From Sphingopyxis sp. OPL5 (GTDB lineage: Bacteria > Pseudomonadota > Alphaproteobacteria > Sphingomonadales > Sphingomonadaceae): a stretch of 64,000 nt of DNA. Below are positions 34,578-43,126 of the stretch, piece after piece. Location: NCBI RefSeq assembly GCF_003797775.2, contig NZ_CP060725.1, positions 496,001-560,000 of the forward strand. The letters are read 5' to 3'. Position 1 is the first letter of the stretch; each line of letters opens with the position of its first letter. A program made the position numbers and the translations under genes. A model generated the notes under the pieces. That model saw only the letters and a list, made by a program, of their open reading frames with translations. It was not told the DNA's origin and did not search any database.

Positions 34578-35358
34578 TCGCGGCCCCCTTTTCGTGATCG
34601 GCGGCCATGAAGACAAGGATGGCAGCCGCAAGATACTCGGTGCCATCGCTGCTGAGCTGGGCCAAGGCACGCTCGTCATTGCTACTATCGCCAGCGCGAA
34701 GCGCGATGGATATTTCGAGGCCTATTGCGAGGGCTTTGCGCCGCTTGGGATCGGCCGGCTCGTCGAGCTTTACCTCGATGATCGGGATCAAGCCCGGGAT
34801 CCGGCGCGTGTACGGATGATCGACCAAGCCGACGGTATCTTTTTCACCGGCGGCGATCAGTCGCGCCTCATGAGCCTGACCGGAGGTACGCCGATTGAGG
34901 CGGCCATTCACGCGCTCCACGATCGCGGGGGACTTATCGCGGGAACGTCGGCGGGAGCCTCGGCGCAGGGAGAGACGATGCTCGTCGGCGGAAGCGGCGA
35001 AGAGACGCCGCGCATCGGCGACATCGAACTGGCGCCGGGGCTTGGCCTCATCCCCGACTGCATCATCGACCAGCATTTCGCGGAGCGCGGGCGCATCGGG
35101 CGGCTTCTCGGCGCGGTCAGCCGTCGTCCCGACTGTCTCGGAATCGGGATCGATGAGGACACCGCGCTCCGGATCGAGGCCGGCACCGCGCGGGTGATCG
35201 GAAGCGGCGGCGTCACGATCGTCGACGCGTCGCGGGCGAGCCATTCCGCCGCGGCGGGCGCCTCGTCCGGCGGCATCGTATCGCTTCACGGCGCGACGCT
35301 TCACGCGCTGCGCGATGGGGAGAGTTTCGACCTGGCGCCGCGCCGCCCGGCGAAATAG
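34567..35358 (+). CDS. cphB: Cyanophycinase
   Basis: A 263-residue serine exopeptidase of the S51 family. The nucleophile Ser128 lies in 'GTSAGAS', the substrate-binding 'FFTGGDQSRL' lies near 92-101, and 'DQHFAERGRIGRL' supplies the expected histidine region. It hydrolyses cyanophycin to beta-Asp-Arg. The length is slightly shorter than usual (about 270-290). It is the last gene of the operon; the stop lies 15 bases from the convergent N-oxygenase gene. Confidence 0.92.
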   Translation: MPINRGPLFVIGGHEDKDGSRKILGAIAAELGQGTLVIATIASAKRDGYFEAYCEGFAPLGIGRLVELYLDDRDQARDPARVRMIDQADGIFFTGGDQSRLMSLTGGTPIEAAIHALHDRGGLIAGTSAGASAQGETMLVGGSGEETPRIGDIELAPGLGLIPDCIIDQHFAERGRIGRLLGAVSRRPDCLGIGIDEDTALRIEAGTARVIGSGGVTIVDASRASHSAAAGASSGGIVSLHGATLHALRDGESFDLAPRRPAK

Positions 35359-35373
35359 GCTGCGCAACGGCGC

Positions 35374-36060
35374 TCAGGGCGCCGCGTTACGTCCGGAGAA
35401 GGGACACCGCCAATCGGGTCCGACAGCCCGCCCCGAATATTGCCGTGCCTCCGACACGTCGCCGTGACGGGCAAGCATGGGGTTCGCGCTTCCGGCCAAG
35501 GCGATGTCGCGTGCGATGATCTTTCCGCGCATCGTCTCATAGACCTCGGTCTCGCGCAGTTTCTCGAACTGGTCGTGGAGGTTGAACACCAGTGCGGGGC
35601 GTTGGAAGCGGCGCGCGGGACGGCTGGCTCGGGGGTGGAGGCCGACGACGAAAAAGGCCTCGCCGCCGAAGCTCAGCGAGAAGTGCGGATCATCGGGGCT
35701 GTGACTGACGCGTGGATCTGGCGGCTGGCCTGCCCAGTCGTCCTTCCGGCTCAGCGAGTCGATACGCTCCCACAGGAATGTCTCGAACGCTTGCTCGTCG
35801 AGCCCACCATCCTCCTCGAAGATCACCACGAGCGAATGGAAGAGGCTCGGCGAACGCGCATAACTCCAGGCGAGATCGAGGAGATTGGGGTAAATGCGCA
35901 GATCGTCCCAGGCCGAGCGCATGTCGCGGCCGACCACGAAACGGATCTGGCTTCGCGCCAGCGCCGACTTCGCTCCGACGCACGGAAAATCCGCCGAACG
36001 GATGAAGGCCTGGAAGCGTTGAGCCAGAGGATGGGAACTGTCGTCGGTTGGTGGTAGCAT
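35374..36060 (-). CDS. YqcI/YcgG family haem-type N-oxygenase
   Basis: A 228-residue protein of the YqcI/YcgG family (GntA-like). The family motifs are present: 'ALVFNLHDQFEKLR', 'RDIALAGSANPML', 'HGDVSEARQYSGR' and the C-terminal 'WRCPF'. A characterised member, guanitoxin GntA, is a haem-dependent N-hydroxylase of an arginine derivative. That gives a possible link to the arginine-rich cyanophycin operon facing it, but this is inference. The substrate is unknown and no biosynthetic gene cluster surrounds it. Confidence 0.75.
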   Translation of the reverse strand: MLPPTDDSSHPLAQRFQAFIRSADFPCVGAKSALARSQIRFVVGRDMRSAWDDLRIYPNLLDLAWSYARSPSLFHSLVVIFEEDGGLDEQAFETFLWERIDSLSRKDDWAGQPPDPRVSHSPDDPHFSLSFGGEAFFVVGLHPRASRPARRFQRPALVFNLHDQFEKLRETEVYETMRGKIIARDIALAGSANPMLARHGDVSEARQYSGRAVGPDWRCPFSGRNAAP

Positions 36061-36759
36061 GCTGCTGAAACCGACCTCTCTTGCCGCGGTTGCAGCAAGT
36101 TAACCTGGGTTGCGTCGATTCCTCGCAGGTCTCGCCAGCACCCGATCCATGCACGCAACCGGGGAGCTGGCGCCGGGATGAGTTCACATTGGACCATGAT
36201 GCGCGACCCAGGCTGGCGCTGACGCTACGTCGAGCTATGTTGCCATGCATCGGAGGAGAAGGCGCGCGATGGCGAGCTGTAAGAAGCTCGTTCGAGCCCT
36301 GCGATTTTCTCTTCTGTTGAGCGCCATTAGCCCGACATTCCCTAGTGACACATAATCTTCCGGAATGCGCCTGCCCGCATCGACGACGCCAAAATGACGC
36401 TGCTTCGTTTCAAACGGATTGTCGAACATTCGAAGACCGAGCTCCTGATCCCTCGCATGGCTGGACGGCAGATGCGACCCCGGGCCAAGCCTGCGAGGCC
36501 GGCGTGCGGTCGAGCGATCCGCGCTCCGCGCTGCAGCCGCCACAGCGCCAAAGCTCGGTCATAACAACCGACGCCGCCCCGCTTCTATTCGGTTCAAATT
36601 TTTCCCATCGGCGGCCGACCGCTAGCCGACCGCAATTAGCGAAGTGAAAGGAGACGGCATCCCCTGTACCGATTACCGTCAATCGGTCAGGAGGATGCCG
36701 CCAGTCAGCGACCAGAGGGGTCGCATTTCCTACTCCGGAGCGGCGATCGGGGCTCGCGG
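36061..36759. other. Gene-poor stretch, possible decayed gene
   Basis: This 699-base stretch has no supported gene. One minus-strand frame at about 36,250-36,440 encodes about 50 protein-like residues ('MFDNPFETKQRHFGVVDAG' is the clearest part) flanked by low-quality sequence, so it may be a decayed coding fragment that I cannot place. Two small hairpins lie near the right end: ACCGATT/AATCGGT about 36,667-36,686 and GCGACC/GGTCGC about 36,708-36,724. Confidence 0.35.
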
Positions 36760-37359
36760 CTAGAGAAGCGAACAGGCATCAGCGAATGAAAGGCGCGGCA
36801 GACGTTCAAGCGGCTCGTCGTCTCCATGCCCGAGCGCGCAGAGGAAATTCGAGCGCAGTTCGGTACCTGCAAAAAACTCCTCGTCGAGCGCCGCCCGGTC
36901 GAAGCCCGACATCGGACCGCAATCGAGGCCCATCGCTCGCGCCGCCATCATGAGATAGGCGCCCTGCAGCGTGCCGTTGCGAAAGGCCGTCTCGTCGCGC
37001 GTGATCGGATCGGCGAACCAGTGCCTTGCCCCGGGATTGTGGGGAAACAGCTCCGGCATCCTGTCGGCAAATGCGAGGTCTTGCGCAATGATGACGATCG
37101 CCGCAGCATCGATGCTTTTCGCAGCATTGGTCGCCGACATGTGGCGCGCAACGCGCGCTTTCGCTTCGTCGGTGACGCAGAACAGGAAGCGGGCCGGCGA
37201 GACATTCGCCGATGTAGGCCCCATCTTGAGGACATCGTAGAGCTTGCACCACAGGCGGTCGGGCAATCGCTCCTTCTTCCAGCTGTTGCGCGAGCGTGCG
37301 TCAAGGAACAGCTCCCCGAGCGTCGTCGCCGTATCTCTGCTGCTCATCGGTGAAACCAT
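36760..37359 (-). CDS. RutE/HadB-type nitroreductase-family reductase
   Basis: A 199-residue flavin reductase of the nitroreductase superfamily, close to malonic semialdehyde reductase RutE. The diagnostic 'MGPTSANVSPARFLF' segment lies near residues 37-52, and 'GLDCGPMSGFD' near 155. RutE reduces malonic semialdehyde in pyrimidine breakdown. The neighbour at 39841 resembles the RutA monooxygenase class, but no other rut genes are present, so the pathway need not be pyrimidine breakdown. Two ATGs (37359 and 37347) compete; GGAGG lies very close to the first. It is 58 bases after the TonB receptor. Confidence 0.8.
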   Translation of the reverse strand: MVSPMSSRDTATTLGELFLDARSRNSWKKERLPDRLWCKLYDVLKMGPTSANVSPARFLFCVTDEAKARVARHMSATNAAKSIDAAAIVIIAQDLAFADRMPELFPHNPGARHWFADPITRDETAFRNGTLQGAYLMMAARAMGLDCGPMSGFDRAALDEEFFAGTELRSNFLCALGHGDDEPLERLPRLSFADACSLL

Positions 37360-37417
37360 TCCTCCATCATGACATTGGCCGGCCCGGGAGCCCCTCCCGA
37401 GCCGGACCACCCCCCGT

Positions 37418-39754
37418 CTAGAATTCAATCGTCGCATCGATGCCATAGGTGCGCGGTCGGTTGAAACTGGCCGAGATGAAGCCGCTGATATCCGACGCAT
37501 ATTCGACCACCCGCTTGTCGAAGAGGTTCTGGCCCCAGAGCGACACCTTCATCTGCGCTCCGGCAAGCGGCAGGTCGGCGATCGACAGGCGGCCATTGAC
37601 GAGCCAGTGCGCCTGCGTCGTCGCAGCGCGGCGGAGCGCCGGGTCGGCGGGCGGGATGAGGATGAAGCTGATGTCGCTCTTGTACGACGCATCGAATTGC
37701 ACCGATGCGTAGGCGCCGCTTCCCGTCGGGCGGGTGCGATACTGGACGCTGGGTGCAAAGGTGAATTTCGGCGTCTGGGTCCGCTTGGCAATGCCGGCGA
37801 TATCCTGTGGGGTGCCGGTCGCGGCGGTCGACATGAAGCGCTTATACTCGAAGTCGAGGAGACCGAGATTGGCACCGATCTGCAGACCTTCGACGGGCGC
37901 GATGGTCAGTTCGCCCTCGAGCCCGCGGATGCGTGCCTTGCCGGCATTTTCATAGTTCAGAACGGTGGTGAACACCGACACTTGCAGATCGTCATAATCT
38001 GCATCGAACGCTGCGAGGTTGAGGCGAACCCGATTGTCCCAGAACTGTCCTTTCAGTCCGACTTCATACGAGATCAGCTTTTCCGGGTTAAAGCGCGTGC
38101 CATTGTAGATGCCGCCCGAAAGATATCCGGTTCCGGCCTTCGCATAGACCATGACGCCGTCGCTTGCCTGATATTCGGCGACGGCCTGCCAGGTCAGGCG
38201 GCTGAAGGACGCGCGGCTGTCGGTCGCCGGAGCCGTAAGAAAATTGACCTCGCGCCGCTTGTCCCATGTGTGGCGGGCGCCCGCCGTCAGCGTCAGGCGG
38301 TCGAAGAGCTTGAGGCTTCCCTGCGCGTAGGCCGCATAAGAGCGATTGGTAACGTCGACATTGGAGAACTGGTCCGCAGCGGTGACGGGCACCGGCTGTC
38401 CCTGCGGCGGGAAGGTCTTGAAGAACATGACTGGATTGTAGTTGGTCGCATTCTCCTCGAAATAGAAGGCGCCAGCTACCCAGTCGAAGGCGTCCGACTT
38501 GCCGTTGATCTGCAGCTCGTTCGAATATTGATGCTGCTTGCGGTTCGAGATGGCGTTGAGGATGGTGAACTCGTTGCCCGTCCCTCCAAAGGGATCGATC
38601 AGCTTGTTGCCGTCGAAGCTGTTACCAAGACTGAGCTGGCGAAGCTTGCGATAGGCAGCGATATTCTTAACGGTGATCGCATCGCTGACCTCATAGGCCA
38701 GCGTCAGGCTATGGCCTTGCGAGCGCAGCCGGTCGGTCGCGCGCTGCGCCTCGTAGATAGCGTCGAGCGGCTCCGACGAAATGATGTTGGTTCCGCCGAG
38801 CCCGGGTTGCAGCGAGAAGATGAATTCGGCGGTGGCGCCGAGAGGGTTGGTCCCGGGCAGATCGTTCGCGCCGCGAAAGCCGAGCGCCTGAAACCCCAGC
38901 TGAGACCCCCTGAAATCGGTGAAGTCGAACTTGTAGTCGGCGGTGAAAGGACCGCCCCGATCATATCGCACCGCGGCGAAGATCGAGTCCGAATTTTCCT
39001 CGCCGAGCGTCCTGGCCGCACGGCTGGTGCCGATCTCGCCTCCCGTTCCGGGCCCGTAGATACGCTCGACCCCGGCTGCGAGGTTCTTCACATAGCCATC
39101 GGTTTCGCGGTGCGCGTAGGTGATTGATGCACTGAGCCCGCCGAATTCGGGGAGATCGACGCGAGTGCGCGAGCGGAACTCATTGTAGCGGCCATATGTA
39201 AGATCCTGCCTGACGCCGAACTCGCCGCTCGGCGGCCGCGTGATGAAATTCACCGCGCCGCCGGTCGTGTTCCGTCCGAACAAGGTGCCTTGCGGCCCGC
39301 GCAGCACCTCGACACGCTCGATGTCCGCGACGTCGAACAGGCTGCCGGAAGCCCGGCCCAGATAGACGCCATCGATGTAGATGCTGACGCCATTGTCGAC
39401 CTGCGCCGCCGTTTCGCCGGCAAGGATGCCGCGCAGCGAATAGACGGGCAGCGCGGCGTTGCTCGGCTGGCGAATGACCTGGAAATTGGGCACGACTGCG
39501 CCGAGCCCGGCAACGCTTGTGATCCGCTGCGCCTCGAGCGCGTCGCTCGTGAGCGCGGTCACCGCGATCGGCACCCGCTGCAAATTCTCCTCGCGCTTCT
39601 GCGCGGTGACGATGATGTCCTGGAGCCCCGCATCGGCAGCGGCTGCGTCATTCTCCTGCGCAGCCACCGCGGCCGGGACGGCGGCGAGAAGCGCGGCGGC
39701 GCTGCACAAAAGCAGCGCGCGCGCAGCGCGGACCTGTGGCTTGGTCTTCAACAT
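37418..39754 (-). CDS. TonB-dependent outer-membrane receptor
   Basis: A 778-residue receptor. A signal peptide covers about residues 1-32; the TonB box region is 'LQDIIVTAQKREENLQ'; a plug domain follows with 'VSIYIDGVYLGRASG' and 'VEVLRGPQGTLFGRNTTGGAVNFIT'; the 22-strand barrel ends in 'PRTYGIDATIEF' with the C-terminal phenylalanine. This sphingomonad type imports nutrients of unknown kind, often aromatic or steroid compounds. It lies between an LLM monooxygenase and a RutE-like reductase on the same strand, so it probably imports their substrate. Confidence 0.92.
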   Translation of the reverse strand: MLKTKPQVRAARALLLCSAAALLAAVPAAVAAQENDAAAADAGLQDIIVTAQKREENLQRVPIAVTALTSDALEAQRITSVAGLGAVVPNFQVIRQPSNAALPVYSLRGILAGETAAQVDNGVSIYIDGVYLGRASGSLFDVADIERVEVLRGPQGTLFGRNTTGGAVNFITRPPSGEFGVRQDLTYGRYNEFRSRTRVDLPEFGGLSASITYAHRETDGYVKNLAAGVERIYGPGTGGEIGTSRAARTLGEENSDSIFAAVRYDRGGPFTADYKFDFTDFRGSQLGFQALGFRGANDLPGTNPLGATAEFIFSLQPGLGGTNIISSEPLDAIYEAQRATDRLRSQGHSLTLAYEVSDAITVKNIAAYRKLRQLSLGNSFDGNKLIDPFGGTGNEFTILNAISNRKQHQYSNELQINGKSDAFDWVAGAFYFEENATNYNPVMFFKTFPPQGQPVPVTAADQFSNVDVTNRSYAAYAQGSLKLFDRLTLTAGARHTWDKRREVNFLTAPATDSRASFSRLTWQAVAEYQASDGVMVYAKAGTGYLSGGIYNGTRFNPEKLISYEVGLKGQFWDNRVRLNLAAFDADYDDLQVSVFTTVLNYENAGKARIRGLEGELTIAPVEGLQIGANLGLLDFEYKRFMSTAATGTPQDIAGIAKRTQTPKFTFAPSVQYRTRPTGSGAYASVQFDASYKSDISFILIPPADPALRRAATTQAHWLVNGRLSIADLPLAGAQMKVSLWGQNLFDKRVVEYASDISGFISASFNRPRTYGIDATIEF

Positions 39755-39840
39755 GGTCTTTCCCCTTCCCTTGTAGACCCATCTTCGGGGTCCTTTTTGA
39801 TTTTTGCCGGAAGCGCCGGCGGCGCGGTATCAGGCGGCTT

Positions 39841-40986
39841 TCACGCTGGCGGGCTGCGGCCGGAATGCTGGCGGAGTCCGCGCTGTTCGAGCAGCGGAAG
39901 CACTTTCTCGGCGAAGAAGGGCATTTCCTCGAGATAGTCGTGGAAGCCGAGGAAAAGCGCATCGACGCCGGCGTCGTGGAAGCCTGCGATCTTGTCGGCG
40001 ATCTGCTCGGGCGTTCCGATGAGCGCGTCGCTTCCGGCCGACATCGCGATATCGCGGAGCGCCGCGTCCTGCTTCTCTTCGGGTATCTTGTCGACCGGGA
40101 TGCCGGAGGACATGGCGAGCCGGCGCGCGGCGACGAGGTCGGCATTGTCGCGCAGCAGCTGATGGTGGCGGCGCGCCTCTTCCTCGGTCTCGCGGCAGAC
40201 GACAAGAGCGAGCGATGCCATACCGACGTCGGGATTGCCCGCCGCCGCCGCCGTTTCTCGCAGCGTGATGCCATGCGCTTTCAGCCGTTCGCGATCGTCG
40301 GACCGGGCGAAGGTCACATCAGCATGCCGTGACGCGAAAGCGATACCGTCGGCCGAGGTCGCAGCGCTTACGAGCGGGGGCGACGCCTGGATGGGCTTCG
40401 GCGCGCTGACAAGATTCTTCAGGTCGAAAAACTCGCCCTTGTAATCAAACGGCTCCTCTTCGCTCCACAGCCGGCGCACGATGTCGAGCCACTCGGTTGC
40501 ATAGGCATAGCGGTCTTCCTGCTTGTGCGGCGCGAGGCCGAACATGCCCATTTCTTCCTTGTACCAGCCCATCACCATATTGATGCCGCCCCGGCCGCGC
40601 GACACATGATCGATGGTCGCAACCGCCTTCGCCGCGAACACCGGGTTCACCATCGGCAGATGGATCGTGGTGATGGTCATCAGCCGTTCGGTGACCGCTG
40701 CGATCGCCGCCATGTAGGTCAGTGTTTCATAGGTCTCGCCGGCAAAATTGCTCTCGCCGCCGAATCCTCTCCAGCGCGACACGGGCATGAAGAGTTCGAA
40801 GCCGAGGCGGTCTGCGAGCTGCGCAATAGCGAGACTATGGTCCCAGGTCACTTCATAGGAGGATGGCACGGTGTGGATACCGCCCGAGCCGGTGCCGTTG
40901 GTGGCGAAAATGCCCAGCATCAGGGGCTGCTTGCGGTGCTGCGCGAAGATCGAATCCTCGCGTGCGACCCGTGTTTGTCGAACCAT
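39841..40986 (-). CDS. LLM-class flavin monooxygenase, RutA/SsuD-like
   Basis: A 381-residue bacterial luciferase-like monooxygenase. Family features are 'GFELFMPVSRWRGFGG', 'AAIAAVTERLMTITTIHLPMVNP', 'ATIDHVSRGRGGINMVMGW' and 'RYAYATEWLDIVRRLW'. It uses reduced FMN from a separate reductase; the RutE-like protein or a host reductase could supply it. It lies 23 bases downstream of the VOC gene and 86 bases upstream of the TonB receptor, so the four genes appear to be one operon. The substrate is unknown. Confidence 0.85.
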   Translation of the reverse strand: MVRQTRVAREDSIFAQHRKQPLMLGIFATNGTGSGGIHTVPSSYEVTWDHSLAIAQLADRLGFELFMPVSRWRGFGGESNFAGETYETLTYMAAIAAVTERLMTITTIHLPMVNPVFAAKAVATIDHVSRGRGGINMVMGWYKEEMGMFGLAPHKQEDRYAYATEWLDIVRRLWSEEEPFDYKGEFFDLKNLVSAPKPIQASPPLVSAATSADGIAFASRHADVTFARSDDRERLKAHGITLRETAAAAGNPDVGMASLALVVCRETEEEARRHHQLLRDNADLVAARRLAMSSGIPVDKIPEEKQDAALRDIAMSAGSDALIGTPEQIADKIAGFHDAGVDALFLGFHDYLEEMPFFAEKVLPLLEQRGLRQHSGRSPPA

Positions 40987-41009
40987 GCGTCTATCCTTCC
41001 TGGAAAAGC

Positions 41010-41903
41010 TCAGGACCGTGCCGGCGCCGCATCGGCGACGAAGCGCAGGTCTGCGCCATTGATGTCTTCGAGTATCGGCGACGGCCCCGCGGGAAGATCG
41101 ATCCCGCGGCCGGCAAGCAGCGCCCGTGCCGCGTCCAGATCACTCATGAGCATGTCGAGACGGAACACGCCCTCGCCGCGGCTCGCGATGATCGAGGAGA
41201 GCCGTTCGGCGAGGCGACCGCGCGTCTCGCCATCGGCAAGCGCATAGAGGCCCACCTCGCGAACGCCCCAGCCGTTGCCCGGCGCCTTGAAGTGAACCGA
41301 GCGAAGACCGGGTTCGGCCGAGCGCGCGGTGGTATCGACCGCGTCGGACCCGAAGACCTTCGCATAGGTCTCGCGCGCCGCTTCGAGGTCGGCGACGACG
41401 AGATCGATCCCGCCGATGCCGCGGAAGAGGCCGCCCTGCGTCTCGTCGCCAAAATCGGATGAGCCGTCGCGCGTGAACATCATTTCGCGCGCTTTCTTTT
41501 CACCACCTGGAACATGGCACGCGATGAAGACTTCGAGCCCGTGAAGCGTGCCGAGGGTGTTGCTCTCGCCGACGGCATAAGTCTGCGGCTCGGGGTGAGC
41601 GAATTCGAGGCCGCGGCCGCGGAGCTCTGCCATGGTCGCGGGAAGGTTGTCGCACATGACCCCGATGAGGAAGATACGGTCCTCGGGAACCCGGATCGAG
41701 TCTCCGCCTTCCTGGAACAAGCCGAGCGCATGCGACATCTCGCCGTTCCCTGGGAGCTGATAATACATGGCGGTGATCGACTGCCCCGGCGTCATGTCGG
41801 GGTGGATCCACAGAGGTTCGGTTCCGAAAATCCGGTCGAGCCGGTCCTTGGCTCCTTCGAGATCCTTCAGGACATAGTCGATGACATAGATATTGGTGAG
41901 CAC
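41010..41903 (-). CDS. Two-domain VOC (glyoxalase/extradiol-like) protein
   Basis: A 297-residue protein with two tandem vicinal-oxygen-chelate modules: the first begins 'LTNIYVIDYVLKDLEGAKDRL', the second 'GIGGIDLVVADLEAARETY'. VOC modules bind a metal and catalyse dioxygenation, epimerisation or C-C bond reactions, or simply bind ligands. The usual His/Glu ligands are not obvious in both modules, so a binding or isomerase-like function is possible. It is the first gene of the VOC-LLM-TonB-RutE operon, divergent from the HTH regulator at 42160. Confidence 0.75.
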   Translation of the reverse strand: MLTNIYVIDYVLKDLEGAKDRLDRIFGTEPLWIHPDMTPGQSITAMYYQLPGNGEMSHALGLFQEGGDSIRVPEDRIFLIGVMCDNLPATMAELRGRGLEFAHPEPQTYAVGESNTLGTLHGLEVFIACHVPGGEKKAREMMFTRDGSSDFGDETQGGLFRGIGGIDLVVADLEAARETYAKVFGSDAVDTTARSAEPGLRSVHFKAPGNGWGVREVGLYALADGETRGRLAERLSSIIASRGEGVFRLDMLMSDLDAARALLAGRGIDLPAGPSPILEDINGADLRFVADAAPARS

Positions 41904-42032
41904 GTCGGCTTTCCTCTCCTGTGCACCTCGCCGGGTGCTGGAGGGAAGGTCCGGATTTTACGCGCTCACGGCAAGCGCAATGGCGCGATTCAGCTTCATA
42001 ATCTGCGCCCGCTTCACTCTCCTGACACCTCA

Positions 42033-42051
42033 GGTAACAATAACTGTTACC
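42033..42051. promoter_or_regulatory. Inverted repeat operator between the VOC operon and HTH regulator
   Basis: GGTAACA-ATAAC-TGTTACC is a perfect seven-base inverted repeat with a five-base spacer. It lies in the 256-base divergent interval, 130 bases before the VOC start and 109 bases before the regulator start. The neighbouring HTH protein is the likely binder. A repeat with the same GTAAC half-site lies at 43819. Confidence 0.6.
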
Positions 42052-42159
42052 CGGATGGCATATGCGATATAGGCCATGCGACATAAAAGTGCGCTCGCGA
42101 AGGACCGCACGAAGCAACGGACCATGAAAGCGCTGCCGGGCGCATGGTCGGGAGAGACT

Positions 42160-43071
42160 ATGAACGATGAAGACACCGCCGGTCCGGTCTCGGAGTCGCG
42201 CTCGGCACCAGGCGAGGCCCACGCTCGCGGCGCCGACTTGGAAGCGCGCCGCCACCGCCAGAGCAGGCTTCTGAAGACCGTCCTCAAGCAGCAGATCCGG
42301 ATCCGGGGCATGCGCTACAAGGATATCGCCGACCAGCTCGGTGTCAGCGTCATGACCGTGAAGCGCTACCTCAATTCCGAGCGTGTGCCGGTCGAGACGC
42401 TTGAGGATATCGGGGCCTGTCTTGGCCTGGGCCTTCTCGAACTCGCAGAAATTGCCAAGGCGGACGACAGCGGCGACGCGCTCGATCTCGAACTGCAGCA
42501 GGAGACCGAACTGGCCGCCGACTATGCGCTCGCGCTGATGCGGTTGCTACTCTACAGCGGGATGACCGTTCCAGAGATCATGGAGGAATATGCGATCGAC
42601 GAGCCGACGGTCGTCCGGCTGCTTGCCCGTCTCGACCGCCTGAAGCTCATCGAACTGCTGCCCGGCAATCGCGTCCGGATCCGGGGGACGCGCCACGTTG
42701 AATGGAGGCCCGGCGGCCCGATCCGCCGGACGATCGAGAACGATATCCGCAAGAATTTCGTCGCGATGGATTTCGCCAACACCGAGGAGTTTTTCGGATA
42801 TGAATCCGTGCGGCTGACGAAATCCTCCATCCGGCAACTCGAGGGTCATATGCGCAACCTCGTTCGCCAGGTGCGCACGCTGCATCGCATCGACCAGGGC
42901 GCCAAGAGCGAGGAGAAGCAATGGTATACGCTCTTCGTGGCGCAGCGCGAAACCAACTGGGGATTTCCGGTCAATCAGGGCCAGCGCCTGATCCCGCGCG
43001 CGCGCGGCGGGCCGGCCTATCCCTCGCTCCCTGCAACACTTCCGCACGGTGACCTCGACCCTGATCGCTGA
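42160..43071 (+). CDS. Helix-turn-helix transcriptional regulator, unclassified
   Basis: A 303-residue regulator. A disordered N-terminus of about 35 residues is followed by a helix-turn-helix around 50-72 ('YKDIADQLGVSVMTVKRYL'), then a second winged-helix-like unit near 140-185 ('MTVPEIMEEYAIDEPTVVRLL'). Residues about 200-285 form an unclassified C-terminal domain. GGAGAG lies just upstream of ATG 42160. It is divergent from the VOC-LLM-TonB operon with a perfect operator between them, so it likely controls that operon. A seven-base tandem repeat overlaps its stop codon. Confidence 0.75.
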   Translation: MNDEDTAGPVSESRSAPGEAHARGADLEARRHRQSRLLKTVLKQQIRIRGMRYKDIADQLGVSVMTVKRYLNSERVPVETLEDIGACLGLGLLELAEIAKADDSGDALDLELQQETELAADYALALMRLLLYSGMTVPEIMEEYAIDEPTVVRLLARLDRLKLIELLPGNRVRIRGTRHVEWRPGGPIRRTIENDIRKNFVAMDFANTEEFFGYESVRLTKSSIRQLEGHMRNLVRQVRTLHRIDQGAKSEEKQWYTLFVAQRETNWGFPVNQGQRLIPRARGGPAYPSLPATLPHGDLDPDR

Positions 43072-43081
43072 TCGCTGATCG
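43061..43081. repeat. Three tandem copies of CTGATCG at the regulator stop codon
   Basis: CTGATCG is repeated three times without interruption across the stop codon of the HTH gene (TGA at 43069-43071). Gain or loss of one unit would move the stop frame and change the C-terminal tail. It is a plausible slippage site. Confidence 0.7.
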
Positions 43082-43126
43082 CGAAAATGATGGCGCCAGT
43101 TCGGCCACCTTCAGGCCCAGGCGCGT

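Noticed and set aside
36235..36543. 102-codon minus-strand frame as an intact gene
   Set aside because: Only the central 50 residues look protein-like and no good start or ribosome-binding site exists; kept as a possible decayed fragment.
36760..40986. A standard Rut pyrimidine pathway
   Set aside because: Only RutA-like and RutE-like proteins occur; RutB, RutC, RutD, RutF and RutR/RutG equivalents are absent, and a TonB receptor and VOC gene are present instead.
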